Positions 1 through 8,454 of a stretch of DNA of 64,000 nucleotides are shown one piece after another. Both the position numbers and the translations under genes were made by a program. The notes under the pieces were generated by a model, which worked only from the letters and a program-made list of their open reading frames with translations, did not search any database and had not been told where the DNA came from. Within the stretch, counting starts at the first letter, position 1; each line of letters starts with the position of its first letter. The stretch is from contig JAIUOP010000003.1 of the NCBI GenBank assembly GCA_020161815.1, positions 1-64,000 on the forward strand, given 5' to 3'. Source of the stretch: Actinomycetota bacterium (GTDB taxonomy: Bacteria > Actinomycetota > Actinomycetes > Actinomycetales > Dermatophilaceae).

Positions 1-183
1 TGCGTGGTGACGACGGCTGACTAGGCATCGCCACCGTCGCCACGCAGGGCCCTCAAGGACTGCTACAACACGCGAAGAACGAGGAGCGGGGACTTCTACT
101 TGGCCACCACCGGGGACTGGTCATGGCCACCAGCGGGGACCGCTACCTGGCCACCAGTGGGGACTTTTTCATGGCCACGGACA
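1..183. mobile_element. Terminal part of an IS21-like insertion sequence (running off the left edge)
   Basis: Three tandem 23-24 bp units (101-123, 124-147, 148-171) share the core TGGCCACCAGNGGGGAC, and a partial fourth copy follows at 172-180. Multiple terminal repeats of this kind are typical of IS21-family ends. Read from the right, the element would begin TGTCCGTGGCC at 183, which fits the family's 5'-TG terminus, and this is where homology of the neighbouring gene stops. No transposase frame can be recognised in bases 1-100. The family assignment is inference; the repeats and the truncation are seen directly. Confidence 0.45.
101..171. repeat. Three tandem 23-24 bp repeats
   Basis: Units at 101-123, 124-147 and 148-171 share the core TGGCCACCAGNGGGGAC followed by a variable 6-7 bp tail. 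They are probably transposase binding sites inside the IS end. Confidence 0.85.
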
Positions 184-899
184 CCGACGACACCTGACCA
201 GTCGAAGTCGACGACGCCGATCAGACCGACTCCGTCCTCGTGAGAAATCTGCAGTCTTGGTCGCGGAATGTTGAGGACGAACATCTGGGCTCGGGAAAGG
301 CTCTCACCGGGCGACATGGACAATGGATCGGCAAGGTCGCGGACCAGGCGAGCCATCACGATTCCTGGTGAACCAGCCTCGAGGTTGCCCACCTCGGCGA
401 TGAGTTCCGCATGAGTGCACAACTCATGGCGGAGTGCGTGGTCGGCGGCGGCAAGGGCGGTGGGCCATGACCCGGTCGCGCACAGATCCACGATGGTCTT
501 GGCGGGCGACGTCACACGCAGACCATGGAGCCGGCGCTCGTCCGCGCGTTCTGAAGTGTGGCGTTGGATCAAGCCCGAGGATCGGACCTGGCGGCCCACG
601 TAGGTCACATGGCACGTCTTGGGCCACGGTTCGATCCGTGGCAACCCCCACAGGACGGCCGCAGACTCGTGGGAGAAGAGTGGCGGCTTCGACGGATCGC
701 AGCTGACCGCCGTTCCATGGACGAAGGCGGCGTAGCGGTGGTCGTAGCTCAGACTCGTCCATACGCCCTTGGGGATCCAGATCCCATGGCGCACCGGGAG
801 GTATCCCGAATCCTCGGGCTCAATGCCTCGGCGCCGTAGATCCGCGGCTACTCGCAGAGGTGAGGGGTCAAAGGGCGACGGTGGAGGCGGTCCCAACAT
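184..899 (-). pseudogene. 3'-truncated DUF559/AbiEi-like protein
   Basis: The reading frame from ATG at 899 resembles the widespread actinobacterial proteins with an N-terminal AbiEi-like part and a C-terminal Vsr-like DUF559 endonuclease part. Visible family landmarks are SHESAAVLWGLP, VTSPAKTIVDLCA, GESLSRAQMFVL and, at the start of the nuclease core, VVDFDWSG. Homology ends about 238 residues in, where the IS-like repeats begin, and the frame then runs through repeat sequence to a stop at 96-98. The catalytic end of the DUF559 fold is missing, so the gene is presumably dead. No good ribosome binding site precedes 899, so the start is uncertain. Confidence 0.55.
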
Positions 900-971
900 G
901 ACGAGAGCGTCGCAGAACCTCGCGGGACACTTTGCCGCTATCCACAGCCCCTGGGGAACGCCGGAGGAAAC

Positions 972-1027
972 GCGCAGATCGTGGCCGGTGGCGCAGGTAT
1001 ACCTGCGCCACCGGCCACGATCTGCGC
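972..1027. repeat. 56-bp perfect palindrome
   Basis: Bases 972-1027 are a perfect inverted repeat with no loop: two 28-bp arms meeting at GTATAC. It lies between two minus-strand genes, downstream of glbO. It may act as a terminator in RNA, but there is no U-tract. A degenerate relative lies at 1058-1112 and another at 22999-23058. Confidence 0.85.
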
Positions 1028-1057
1028 TGGAGCGGGACGGTGCACATGTGGGGTCCG

Positions 1058-1112
1058 CGCACAGCTCGTCGAGTGGCGCAGCTATACCTGCGCCACAGGG
1101 CAGGATCTGCGC
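1058..1112. repeat. Degenerate second copy of the 972-1027 palindrome
   Basis: The core GTGGCGCAG-CTATAC-CTGCGCCAC (1073-1096) differs from the core of the first copy by one base, and the outer flank ending GGATCTGCGC also matches. The outer left arm has diverged so pairing is partial. It lies just downstream of the globin stop codon. Confidence 0.7.
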
Positions 1113-1150
1113 CTTGGGCCGCAGGTGGGGGGCGCCGCAAGGGGAGCGGG

Positions 1151-1540
1151 TCAAGTGTGGGTGTTGACGAGCATGTCGGCAGCGCGCACGAAGTAGTCCT
1201 TCATGGCATCCGCATGCGCCTCGTCGATCGGCGCTCCGTCGGCGATCACCGTCTCCAACGCCCCGACCATGTGCCGCAGCCAGCGGTCCCGCTGGTCCAT
1301 CGTCACGGCATACGGCACGTGCCGCATGCGCAGCCGCGGGTGACCGCGCTCCTGCGAGTACGCCGTCGGACCGCCGAAGTACTGCTCGAGGAACATCCGC
1401 AAGCGACGCTCGGCCGGCCCGAGCTCGGGGGCCTCGGGGTACAGGGAACGCAGCGGCTCGTCCCCGGCCACGCCGCGATAGAAGGCCGCGACCAGCGCCT
1501 CGAACGTCGCCGCTCCGCCGACCTCGTCGTAGAAGCTCAT
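1151..1540 (-). CDS. glbO: Group II truncated haemoglobin (trHbO type)
   Basis: This 129-residue protein has the size and motifs of group II truncated globins, which bind O2 or NO and are linked to respiration and redox stress in actinobacteria. It carries the B-helix segment FEALVAAFYRGV with Tyr at B10, the F-helix segment GHPRLRMRHVPY with the proximal His, and RWLRHM with the conserved Trp at G8. The start ATG at 1540 overlaps the stop of the upstream mscS gene (ATGA), so it is probably translationally coupled to it and part of a pepN-mscS-glbO run. Two related palindromes lie downstream. Confidence 0.93.
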   Translation of the reverse strand: MSFYDEVGGAATFEALVAAFYRGVAGDEPLRSLYPEAPELGPAERRLRMFLEQYFGGPTAYSQERGHPRLRMRHVPYAVTMDQRDRWLRHMVGALETVIADGAPIDEAHADAMKDYFVRAADMLVNTHT

Positions 1541-2490
1541 CGCGCACCCCCGACCGGGCCGCCGAAGGGGGCCACCGGAGGCGCCTTGACACCCGCGGCG
1601 TCCAGGGCAGCCTTGATCCGCTCGCGCAGCTCCCGCTGGACGGCGAAGTTCTGGTTCGGCGCGCACTTGGCGACCGTCCGGATCGTCATCGTCTGACCCG
1701 AGATCGACTCCACGCCGACGACATCGGGCTCCTCGAGCAGGCTTTCCTGCCACTCCGGATCCGCGTCGAACGTGCGTGCCACACCCCGGATGATCCCGAT
1801 GACGCGCTCGGCGTTCTCGTCATAGGCCACCGGGCTGTCCACCGTGGCCGTCGACCAGCCCTGCGACTTGTTGCCGATGCGGACGATCTCGCCGTTGCGG
1901 ATGTACCAGACCACGCCGTTGGCATCACGCAGCCGCGTGACGCGCAGCCCGACCTCCTCCACGGTGCCCACGGCCTCGCCGGTGTCGACGACATCGCCGA
2001 CGCCGTACTGGTCCTCGAAGATCATGAACACCCCGGACAGGAAGTCCTTGACCAGGCTCTGCGCGCCGAAGCCGAGCGCCACCCCACCGACACCCGCCGA
2101 CGCGAGCAGCGGGCCGAGCGGCAGCCCGACGAGGGCCATCACCGTCAGCGTGGCGATCAGGGCCACGACGAAGGTGACGATGCTCCGGAGCAACGACCCC
2201 AGCGTGGTGACCCGCTGCACGTGACGCGCGTGCGCCAGCCCGGTCGCCTGCGCGAGGACTCGACCCGCCCGTCCGCCGACCGACTCCTCGGACCTCGACC
2301 GCGAGGTCATGACCGCGACCACTCGGTCGATCGCCCGGTGAGCGAGCCACCGCACGACCAGGGCGAGCACGATCGTGAGCAGCACGCGAAGGCCGTCACC
2401 GATGAGCCAGGTCACCAGCCGGTCCCAGAAGGTCTCCCACGCCGCCACGCTCGTCGGCACGCCAGCCACCTCAAGGAACCCCCAGGTCAT
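1537..2490 (-). CDS. MscS-family small-conductance mechanosensitive channel
   Basis: A 317-residue membrane protein with N-terminal transmembrane helices and the MscS pore-lining helix: GVGGVALGFGAQSLVKDF, then FEDQYGVGDVV leading into the beta domain. Family members open on membrane tension and release solutes during osmotic downshift. ATG at 2490 overlaps the pepN stop (TGATG), and a GTG one codon upstream (2493) is also possible. The stop overlaps the glbO start. The cytoplasmic domain is short and ends PPVAPFGGPVGGAR. Confidence 0.9.
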   Translation of the reverse strand: MTWGFLEVAGVPTSVAAWETFWDRLVTWLIGDGLRVLLTIVLALVVRWLAHRAIDRVVAVMTSRSRSEESVGGRAGRVLAQATGLAHARHVQRVTTLGSLLRSIVTFVVALIATLTVMALVGLPLGPLLASAGVGGVALGFGAQSLVKDFLSGVFMIFEDQYGVGDVVDTGEAVGTVEEVGLRVTRLRDANGVVWYIRNGEIVRIGNKSQGWSTATVDSPVAYDENAERVIGIIRGVARTFDADPEWQESLLEEPDVVGVESISGQTMTIRTVAKCAPNQNFAVQRELRERIKAALDAAGVKAPPVAPFGGPVGGAR

Positions 2491-5036
2491 CACGCGTCCT
2501 CGGCATCCCGGGCCTGTGCCCGCAACGCCCGTGCCAGCGGGTCGCGGTTCTCCACGACCAGGCGTCGCAACGCGGCCGGCGCCTCGGGGTGCGCATCAAG
2601 CCAGCCGGTCGTGGCGTCCAGCAGCCGCTGCGAGGCCAGCGCCCTCGGGTAGAACGTCTGCACGATCGCCTCGACCAGGGCGTGCGACCCCTTGCGCTCC
2701 AGCCCGAGCAGCATCTCGTGGTAGCGGTCGACGAAGCCCTCGAGCGCCGACACCTCGCCGCCGCGCCCGAAACCGAGCCCGAGCGCCTCGACTGTCGCAT
2801 TGGCCAGGCCGTCCTCGACGACAGCGGCCTGCCAGGCAGCCTCCTTGGCCTCGACGGTCGGGATCGAGGCGCGCGCCCGCGCCGCCCGCTCGCGCCCGGT
2901 CGCCGTCGCATCGCGCTCCAGCTCGGCCGCGATCGCCTCCTCGCCGGCCGCGCCGGCACCGGCCAGCGCCGTCAACAGGGTCCAGCGCACCTCGGTGTCG
3001 ACGGCCAGCCCGTCGAGGCTCTCGCTCCCGTCCAACAGGCCAGCAAGGTATGCCGTGTCGTCACCGACCGTGGTGAACGCGGCGGCCGCGCTGACCGCCT
3101 GGAGCTGGGCGTCACTGCCCGGTGCTGCGGTCGAGGCGATGCCCCACAGTCGCTCGAGGGTGGCGCGGCGCGTCGCCTCGCGGTGCTCCGGCGCGGTGTA
3201 GGACCCGACGGCGACCGCCAACTGGCCATAGAGCGTGCGCAGCAGCGTCGAGTCGCTCTCACCGGGCAGGGCTGAGAGCACCAGGTCCACGAACCGGCGC
3301 GCTCCCATCTCCCCGTCGCGGGTCATGTCCCAGGCGCTGGCCAGCACCAGGGAGCGGGGGAGTGAGGACTCGAACGCCCGCGGATGGGACAGCGCCGTGG
3401 CCAGCGACCGCGGGTCGAGGCGGATCTTGGCGTAGGCCAGGTCGTCGTCGTTGACGAGCAGCAGGACGGGCTGCTCGGTGCCGATCAGCTGGGGCACCTC
3501 GGTGCGCTCACCGTCGACGTCGAGCTCGATCCGTGACGTCCGCACGAGCGAATCCCCCTGCAGGACATAGGTGCCCACGGCGAGACGGTGCGGTCGCAGC
3601 GTCTCGTAGCCCTCGGCATACGACTGCTCGATGACCACCGAGGAGTAGAGCCCGCGGTCGTCGACGGCCACCACGGGACGCAGCGTGTTGACGCCGGCCG
3701 TCTCCAGCCACAGCGCCGACCACGACCGCAGGTCACGCCCCGAGGTCGCCTCCAGCTCGTCGAGGAGGTCGTCGAGGGTGGTGTTGCCCCAGGCGTGCTT
3801 GGCGAAGTAGGCACGCAGCCCGTCGCGGAAGGCATCGCGCCCGACATAGGCGACAAGCTGCTTCAGCACCGACGCGCCCTTGGCATAGGTGATGCCGTCG
3901 AAGTTGACCTCGACGTCCTGCAGGTCGCGCATGTCGGCGACGACGGGGTGGGTCGACGCCAGCTGGTCCTGCCGGTAGGCCCAGTCCTTCTCGTGGGTCT
4001 GGAAGGTCGTCCACGCATCGACCCACTCGGTGGCCTCGGCCTGGCAGGTCGTCGAGGCCCACTCGGCGAAGGACTCGTTGAGCCAGAGGTCGTCCCACCA
4101 GCGCATCGTCACGAGGTTGCCGAACCACATGTGCGCGAGCTCGTGCAGGATCGTCAGCGCCCGCCGCTCGACCAGGGCCTCGGTGACCTTGGCGCGGAAG
4201 ACGTACATCTCGTTGATCGTCACCGCGCCGGCGTTCTCCATCGCGCCCATGTTGTACTCCGGCGTGAAGAGCTGGTCGTACTTGCGGAAGGGATACGCGC
4301 AGTCGAACTCCGCCTCGAAGAAGGCGAATCCGCGCTTGGTCAGGTCGAAGATGTTGTCCGCGTCGAGGTGCTGGGTCAGCGACTTGCGGCAGTAGATCGC
4401 CAGCGGCACCTCACCGCGGCGCGAGGCGGCGACATCGCGGACCACGTCGTACGGGCCGGCGATGAGCGCGGTGATGTAGCTCGAGATCCGCTCGGTCGGC
4501 GTGAAGGACCACCGGGCGACGCCGTCACGCACCGGCTCGGGCTCGGGCGTGGGGGAGTTGGACACGACCTGCCAGTGCGCGGGCGCCGTGACCGTGAAGG
4601 TGAACTCGGCCTTGAGGTCGGGCTGCTCGAAGACGGGGTACATCCGCCGGCTGTCGGGCACCTCGAACTGGCTGTAGAGGTAGACCTCGTCGTCGACCGG
4701 GTCGACGAAGCGGTGCAGGCCCTCGCCGGTGTTGGTGTAGCGACCGGTCGCCTCGATCTCGAGGACGTTGTCGGCCGCCAGCCCGGGGATGCAGACCCGT
4801 CCGTCCTCGTATGCCGTGGGCACCACCTCGCCGTTGAGCCTCACCTTCTCGACGGAGGCGCCGACGAAGTCGACGAAGGTGTCGGCGCCGGGAGCACTGC
4901 AGGTGAAGGTGATGCGGCTCGTCGTCGCGAAGGTGGTCTCCGACGTCGTGAGGTCGAGCGTGACGTCGTAGGTCGAGACGTCGATGAGTGCCGCACGGTC
5001 AGCGGCTTCGGCGCGGGTGAGGTTGGTTCCGGGCAT
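2490..5036 (-). CDS. pepN: Aminopeptidase N (M1 family zinc metallopeptidase)
   Basis: 848 residues, the usual size for actinobacterial PepN. The exopeptidase motif GAMENAG sits near residue 265 and the zinc site HELAHMWFGN near 298, with the third ligand Glu in LWLNESFAEW downstream; an ERAP1-like C-terminal helical domain follows. It removes N-terminal residues from peptides in the cytoplasm. ATG at 5036 begins MPGTNLTRAEA, which matches family N-termini; an in-frame ATG three codons upstream lacks support. The gene diverges from the mycothiol-dependent reductase across 33 bp. Confidence 0.97.
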   Translation of the reverse strand: MPGTNLTRAEAADRAALIDVSTYDVTLDLTTSETTFATTSRITFTCSAPGADTFVDFVGASVEKVRLNGEVVPTAYEDGRVCIPGLAADNVLEIEATGRYTNTGEGLHRFVDPVDDEVYLYSQFEVPDSRRMYPVFEQPDLKAEFTFTVTAPAHWQVVSNSPTPEPEPVRDGVARWSFTPTERISSYITALIAGPYDVVRDVAASRRGEVPLAIYCRKSLTQHLDADNIFDLTKRGFAFFEAEFDCAYPFRKYDQLFTPEYNMGAMENAGAVTINEMYVFRAKVTEALVERRALTILHELAHMWFGNLVTMRWWDDLWLNESFAEWASTTCQAEATEWVDAWTTFQTHEKDWAYRQDQLASTHPVVADMRDLQDVEVNFDGITYAKGASVLKQLVAYVGRDAFRDGLRAYFAKHAWGNTTLDDLLDELEATSGRDLRSWSALWLETAGVNTLRPVVAVDDRGLYSSVVIEQSYAEGYETLRPHRLAVGTYVLQGDSLVRTSRIELDVDGERTEVPQLIGTEQPVLLLVNDDDLAYAKIRLDPRSLATALSHPRAFESSLPRSLVLASAWDMTRDGEMGARRFVDLVLSALPGESDSTLLRTLYGQLAVAVGSYTAPEHREATRRATLERLWGIASTAAPGSDAQLQAVSAAAAFTTVGDDTAYLAGLLDGSESLDGLAVDTEVRWTLLTALAGAGAAGEEAIAAELERDATATGRERAARARASIPTVEAKEAAWQAAVVEDGLANATVEALGLGFGRGGEVSALEGFVDRYHEMLLGLERKGSHALVEAIVQTFYPRALASQRLLDATTGWLDAHPEAPAALRRLVVENRDPLARALRAQARDAEDA

Positions 5037-5069
5037 GAGGTCCATCCTCGCACTGGCAGGATGGGGGAC
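5037..5069. promoter_or_regulatory. Divergent back-to-back promoter within an inverted repeat
   Basis: The 33-bp gap between two ATG codons contains the inverted repeat CCATCCT-N9-AGGATGG. Each arm supplies a -10-like hexamer, GAGGAT (minus, 5049-5044) and CAGGAT (plus, 5057-5062), exactly 7 nt from its start codon. That spacing predicts leaderless transcripts in both directions. The hexamers only partly fit TAnnnT, so the assignment is inference. Confidence 0.4.
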
Positions 5070-5675
5070 ATGCCTGCACCGTTGCCTGTCACGTACTACT
5101 TCGATCCGGCCTGCCCGTGGGCCTGGATGACCTCGCGGTGGATGACCGAGGTCGCGCAGGAACGCGACCTCGACCTCACCTGGTCGGTGATGAGCCTGCG
5201 CTACCTCAACGAGCCCCGGGACATCCCGCAGGAGTACCGCGACTACATCGCCCAGCGCCAGAACCTCAGTGGAGCAGTCGCGGCCGCGGTCCTGCGCGAC
5301 GGGCCCCAGGTCGCGGGTCCGCTCTACACCGCGCTCGGCACCCGGGTGCACCCGGGCGGCCGTCGCGACATCGACGCCGTCGTCGCCGAGGCCCTCGCCG
5401 AGGCGGGTCTGGCCCCGCTCAGCCAGGCCGAGATCGACGCCGAGGGCCCGCAGCAGCTGCTCCGGGACACGACCGCCGCCGTGGTCGGCAAGGTCGGCGA
5501 GGACGTCGGCACCCCGACCATCGACATCGACGGTGCCGCCTTCTTCGGGCCGGTCGTCACGCCCGCCCCGACCGGTCAGGCCGCCCTCGACCTCTGGGAC
5601 GGTTGCGTGCTCGTCGCCGGGGTCCCCGGCTTCTACGAGATCAAGCGGTCGCGCACCGCCGACCCGATCTTCTGA
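5070..5675 (+). CDS. Mycothiol-dependent nitroreductase, Rv2466c family (DsbA-like thioredoxin fold)
   Basis: 201 residues that follow M. tuberculosis Rv2466c along its whole length: FDPACPWAWMTSRW at the N-terminus, VMSLRYLNE, PLYTALGTRVH, VGEDVGTPTI, AFFGPV and FYEIKRSRT near the end. Rv2466c is a mycothiol-dependent oxidoreductase able to reduce nitro compounds. The active-site motif is CPWA rather than CPWC, so the resolving cysteine is absent and turnover would depend on mycothiol alone. ATG at 5070 was chosen over the in-frame ATG at 5061 because it fits the divergent promoter. The gene supports a mycothiol-producing host. Confidence 0.9.
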   Translation: MPAPLPVTYYFDPACPWAWMTSRWMTEVAQERDLDLTWSVMSLRYLNEPRDIPQEYRDYIAQRQNLSGAVAAAVLRDGPQVAGPLYTALGTRVHPGGRRDIDAVVAEALAEAGLAPLSQAEIDAEGPQQLLRDTTAAVVGKVGEDVGTPTIDIDGAAFFGPVVTPAPTGQAALDLWDGCVLVAGVPGFYEIKRSRTADPIF

Positions 5676-5717
5676 CCTCCCAGACTCCAGCAGTTCCAGC
5701 GAGAGGAACGTCCTGAC

Positions 5718-6185
5718 ATGCGCGTCCACATCGGTGGCGACCACGCGGCATACGACCTGCAGAACGCCCTGGTGGCCTTCCTCGAGGAGGAGGGCCACGA
5801 GGTGACCAACCACGGGCCGCACGCCTACGACGCCCTCGACGACTACCCGGTGTACGTGCTCCGCGCGGCCGAAGGGGTCGCCGCCGACCCGGGGTCGCTC
5901 GGGGTCGTGCTGGGTGGCAGCGGCAACGGCGAGCAGATGGCTGCGAACAAGGTGACCGGCATCCGCTGCGCCCTCGCGTACTCGACCGAGCTCGCGGAGC
6001 TGGCCCGTCAGCACAATGACGCCCAGGTCGTCTCGATCGGCGGTCGGTTCACGGCTCTCGAGGAGGCCAAGGAGATCGTCGCGACCTTCCTCGCCACCCC
6101 GTTCACCGGCGAGGAGCGCCACCAACGCCGCATCGACATGGTGAGCGACTACGAGGCCGACGGATCCCTGCCCGAACTGCCCTGA
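5718..6185 (+). CDS. rpiB: Ribose-5-phosphate isomerase B
   Basis: 155 residues. Starts MRVHIGGDHAAYDL, with the phosphate-binding loop GGSGNGEQMAANKV and the segment ALAYSTELAELARQHNDAQV typical of RpiB/LacAB isomerases. It interconverts ribose-5-phosphate and ribulose-5-phosphate in the pentose phosphate pathway. As in mycobacterial RpiB the loop has Ser where E. coli-type enzymes use the catalytic Cys. A purine-rich ribosome binding site (GAGAGGA) precedes the ATG, and the gene follows the reductase with a 42-bp gap. Confidence 0.95.
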   Translation: MRVHIGGDHAAYDLQNALVAFLEEEGHEVTNHGPHAYDALDDYPVYVLRAAEGVAADPGSLGVVLGGSGNGEQMAANKVTGIRCALAYSTELAELARQHNDAQVVSIGGRFTALEEAKEIVATFLATPFTGEERHQRRIDMVSDYEADGSLPELP

Positions 6186-6293
6186 CCCACCCGTGGGGGG
6201 ATGGCAGGTCAAGGTTTGGTCAAGTTTCACCGCGGCACCCCTGAACCACGGCTACGGTGATCACCAGGTGGTTACCTGCGAGTCAGGAGTGGC

Positions 6294-7403
6294 ATGACCC
6301 ACGCAACGGTCGTGCTCGCGAGCCGCAGTCCGCGGACGGTGGCTCGGCGGTGGGCGCGCAGCCACTCCCTGAGGCGCCACTGGGACCGCCTGCGTCTGGT
6401 CGCCTTCGTCCTGGCGGTCTTCGTCACTGGGGCCTCGCTGTGGCTCTGGCCCCAGATCGTGCCGCACATCGTCCTGGCGCCCTGGGTCGTGCTGGCTGCG
6501 CTGTTCCTGCCGGTGCGGGACCTGCTCTTCGTCTATGCCATCGCCACGGTCTTCCTCCTCGGACCCGTGGTGGGGCTGGTCGACATCGGCCCCAAGACCG
6601 AGCTGGCCTTCCTCGGCGTCGTGGCCCTCATGGGGACGATGTACGTCCTGGCCGAGTCCCGGGCACGGCTGGGCATCATCGGCTTGACCGGTGAGAGCAT
6701 GCTCGTCGACCTGCGCGAGCGACTCGAAGGCAGCTCGCGCATCCCGGACCTTCCGGCGGGATGGCGCGCCGAGCTGGCGATCCGCTCGGCGCACGGCGAG
6801 GCCTTCGCCGGTGACTTCCTCGTCACGGCCCTCAGCGAGGACAATCGGCTGCTCGAGGTCGTCCTCGTCGACGTCAGTGGCAAGGGCCGACAGGCAGGAT
6901 CGCGCTCGCTGCATCTCTCCGGAGCCCTCAGCGGGCTGCTGGGGTCGGTTCCGCCCGCGGACTTCCTGAGCGCGGCGAACTCCTACCTCGTGCGGCAGCG
7001 CTGGGAGGAGGGCTTCGCCACGGCCGTGCACCTGGCCGTGGACCTGCACACCGGTGCGTATGCCGTGGGCCGGGCCGGGCATCCACCCTCGGCGCTGTTC
7101 CGGCAGGGCTCCGGGGCTTGGGAGGTCGACATCACGCCGAGCGGGCCGGTCCTGGGGATCCTCTCGGATGTCCGCTATGAGCGGGCGCACGGCGTGCTGG
7201 GGCCGGGCGACGCGCTCCTCATCTACTCTGACGGCGTGATCGAGAGCCCCGGGCGCGACCTGGCCGACGGTGTCGACCGGATGCTCGGTGTCGCCGCACG
7301 CGCCGTGGTGCGCGATGCATTGGCCGTGGCCGACGAGGTGGTCTCCGCTGCTCCTTCGGGGATGAGCGACGACCGCGCCGCCTTCGTCCTCCGCCGCACC
7401 TGA
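6294..7403 (+). CDS. Membrane-anchored PP2C-type serine phosphatase (SpoIIE/RsbU domain)
   Basis: 369 residues. Roughly the first 120 form a membrane anchor with about four helices (RLRLVAFVLAVFVTG, VLAPWVVLAALFLPV, LLFVYAIATVFLLG, FLGVVALMGTMYVL). The rest is a SpoIIE-type phosphatase domain with metal-binding landmarks GDFLVT, VDVSGKG, AGHPPSALF, LLIYSDGVIES and MSDDRAAFVL. Such enzymes dephosphorylate anti-anti-sigma factors in partner-switching stress pathways. No sigma or anti-sigma gene is adjacent, so the partner is unknown. A long hairpin follows the gene. Confidence 0.88.
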   Translation: MTHATVVLASRSPRTVARRWARSHSLRRHWDRLRLVAFVLAVFVTGASLWLWPQIVPHIVLAPWVVLAALFLPVRDLLFVYAIATVFLLGPVVGLVDIGPKTELAFLGVVALMGTMYVLAESRARLGIIGLTGESMLVDLRERLEGSSRIPDLPAGWRAELAIRSAHGEAFAGDFLVTALSEDNRLLEVVLVDVSGKGRQAGSRSLHLSGALSGLLGSVPPADFLSAANSYLVRQRWEEGFATAVHLAVDLHTGAYAVGRAGHPPSALFRQGSGAWEVDITPSGPVLGILSDVRYERAHGVLGPGDALLIYSDGVIESPGRDLADGVDRMLGVAARAVVRDALAVADEVVSAAPSGMSDDRAAFVLRRT

Positions 7404-7439
7404 CGCCCCGCCAGCCACCCCCTCGATTCCCCCGCCACC

Positions 7440-7499
7440 ACCCCTGATTCGAGGTAATAACGCGCGGACATCCGCGCGCTATTACCTCGAATCGGGGGT
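7440..7499. terminator. Long bidirectional hairpin between convergent genes
   Basis: Two 29-bp arms (7440-7468 and 7471-7499) pair with two mismatches around a 2-nt centre. The arms contain GATTCGAGGTAATA and its complement, unusually A/T-rich for this window. It lies between the phosphatase (+) and trmB (-), where both transcripts would need to stop. There is no U-tract. Confidence 0.75.
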
Positions 7500-7521
7500 G
7501 GGGAACAGGGGGAGCCGGAGG

Positions 7522-8205
7522 TCAGCGGGGCTGGCGGGTGAGGCGGAAGTCGGTGATCGAGCGACCGGCTGCCAGGCCCTTGGCCTCGAAGCCGTCGGTG
7601 GGCCGCCAGGACGGCCGCTCGCCCTCGACGACCTCCCAGCCGCCGTGGGCCGCCACCTGCTCGCGAACGTGGTCGGCATAGACCGCGTGGTCGGTCGCGA
7701 TCCGCAGCGGCGCCCCCGGGGCCAGCCGGTCCGCGATCAGCGCGAGGGTGTGCTGCTGCACGAAGCGACGCTTCGCGTGCTTCTTCTTCGGCCACGGGTC
7801 GGGGAAGAACAGGTGCACGGCGGCCAGTGACGCCGGCGCGATCGCCTCGGTGAGCAGGGGCAGGGCGTCCCCGCGGTGGACCCAGAGGTTGCGCACGCCC
7901 AGGTCATCGGCCGCCGCCAGCATGCGGGCGACACCGGGCACGTGCACCTCCACGGCGAGCAGGTCGTGGTCGGGGTGCGCCGCGGCATACGCGATCGCGG
8001 CCGCACCATGACCAGAACCGATCTCGAGGACCACGGGGGAGCGCCGCCCGAAGGTGGCCACCGGGTCGAGTGGCCCGTCCGGCACCTGGGCCGCGGGAAG
8101 CAGCCGCTCCATCCGCTCCGCCGTCAGGGGCGAGGTGCGCCAGCGAGGGGTGAAGGTCCGCACGCCCGGCCGGGGCGCGTGGTCGAGCTGCTTGCGGATG
8201 GACAC
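7522..8205 (-). CDS. trmB: tRNA (guanine-N7-)-methyltransferase
   Basis: 227 residues with the SAM-binding motif VVLEIGSGHGAAAIAYA, the family signature VHLFFPDPWPKKKHAKRR, and RIATDHAVYADHV near the C-terminus. It makes m7G46 in tRNA. The GTG start at 8205 is preceded by TAGGAT (minus strand 8219-8214) ending 8 nt upstream, so the transcript may be leaderless. tRNA-Pro lies 18 bp upstream on the same strand and may also be co-transcribed. Confidence 0.96.
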   Translation of the reverse strand: MSIRKQLDHAPRPGVRTFTPRWRTSPLTAERMERLLPAAQVPDGPLDPVATFGRRSPVVLEIGSGHGAAAIAYAAAHPDHDLLAVEVHVPGVARMLAAADDLGVRNLWVHRGDALPLLTEAIAPASLAAVHLFFPDPWPKKKHAKRRFVQQHTLALIADRLAPGAPLRIATDHAVYADHVREQVAAHGGWEVVEGERPSWRPTDGFEAKGLAAGRSITDFRLTRQPR

Positions 8206-8223
8206 GAGGGTCGATCCTAAGAG

Positions 8224-8297
8224 TCGGGGTGACAGGATTTGAACCTGCGGCCCTTGCGTCCCAAACGCAATGCGCTACCAAGCTGCGCCACACCCCG
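8224..8297 (-). tRNA. tRNA-Pro (anticodon UGG)
   Basis: A 74-nt cloverleaf with acceptor stem CGGGGTG/CACCCCG, D-arm GCGCAGCTTGGTAGCGC, anticodon loop TTTGGGA (anticodon TGG) and T-loop GGTTCAAATCC. No CCA is encoded. Confidence 0.97.
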
Positions 8298-8377
8298 GTG
8301 CGGTCATCCTAGACGCGCGCGGCGGGTGCCCTGATCACCGAGCCCGATCACCGAGGGTGAGCCGACGGCATACGAAC

Positions 8378-8406
8378 TTGGTCGCGGATGGGGGAGCGAT
8401 TACGCT
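8378..8406 (+). promoter_or_regulatory. Housekeeping-type promoter of tRNA-Gly and murI
   Basis: TTGGTC (8378-8383), a 17-nt spacer and TACGCT (8401-8406) fit a SigA promoter, with the expected start near 8413, about 42 nt before the mature tRNA. Confidence 0.6.
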
Positions 8407-8454
8407 GGTCCGGCCCCCGGCGGTGTCCAGCCGTGCTGGAGAGAAGTCGGGTGC

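Noticed and set aside
1..100. End of an istB or start of an istA transposase gene
   Set aside because: Short frames exist on both strands but none shows IS21 transposase or ATPase motifs, so no gene is called.
96..1592. A 498-codon open frame on the minus strand covering globin and DUF559-like regions
   Set aside because: Only the part after ATG 899 looks like protein; the rest is the shadow of the globin and mscS genes and the palindromes.
5037..6230. N-terminal extension of pepN to 1246 codons
   Set aside because: The extension runs antisense through the reductase and rpiB genes and has no homology to M1 peptidases.
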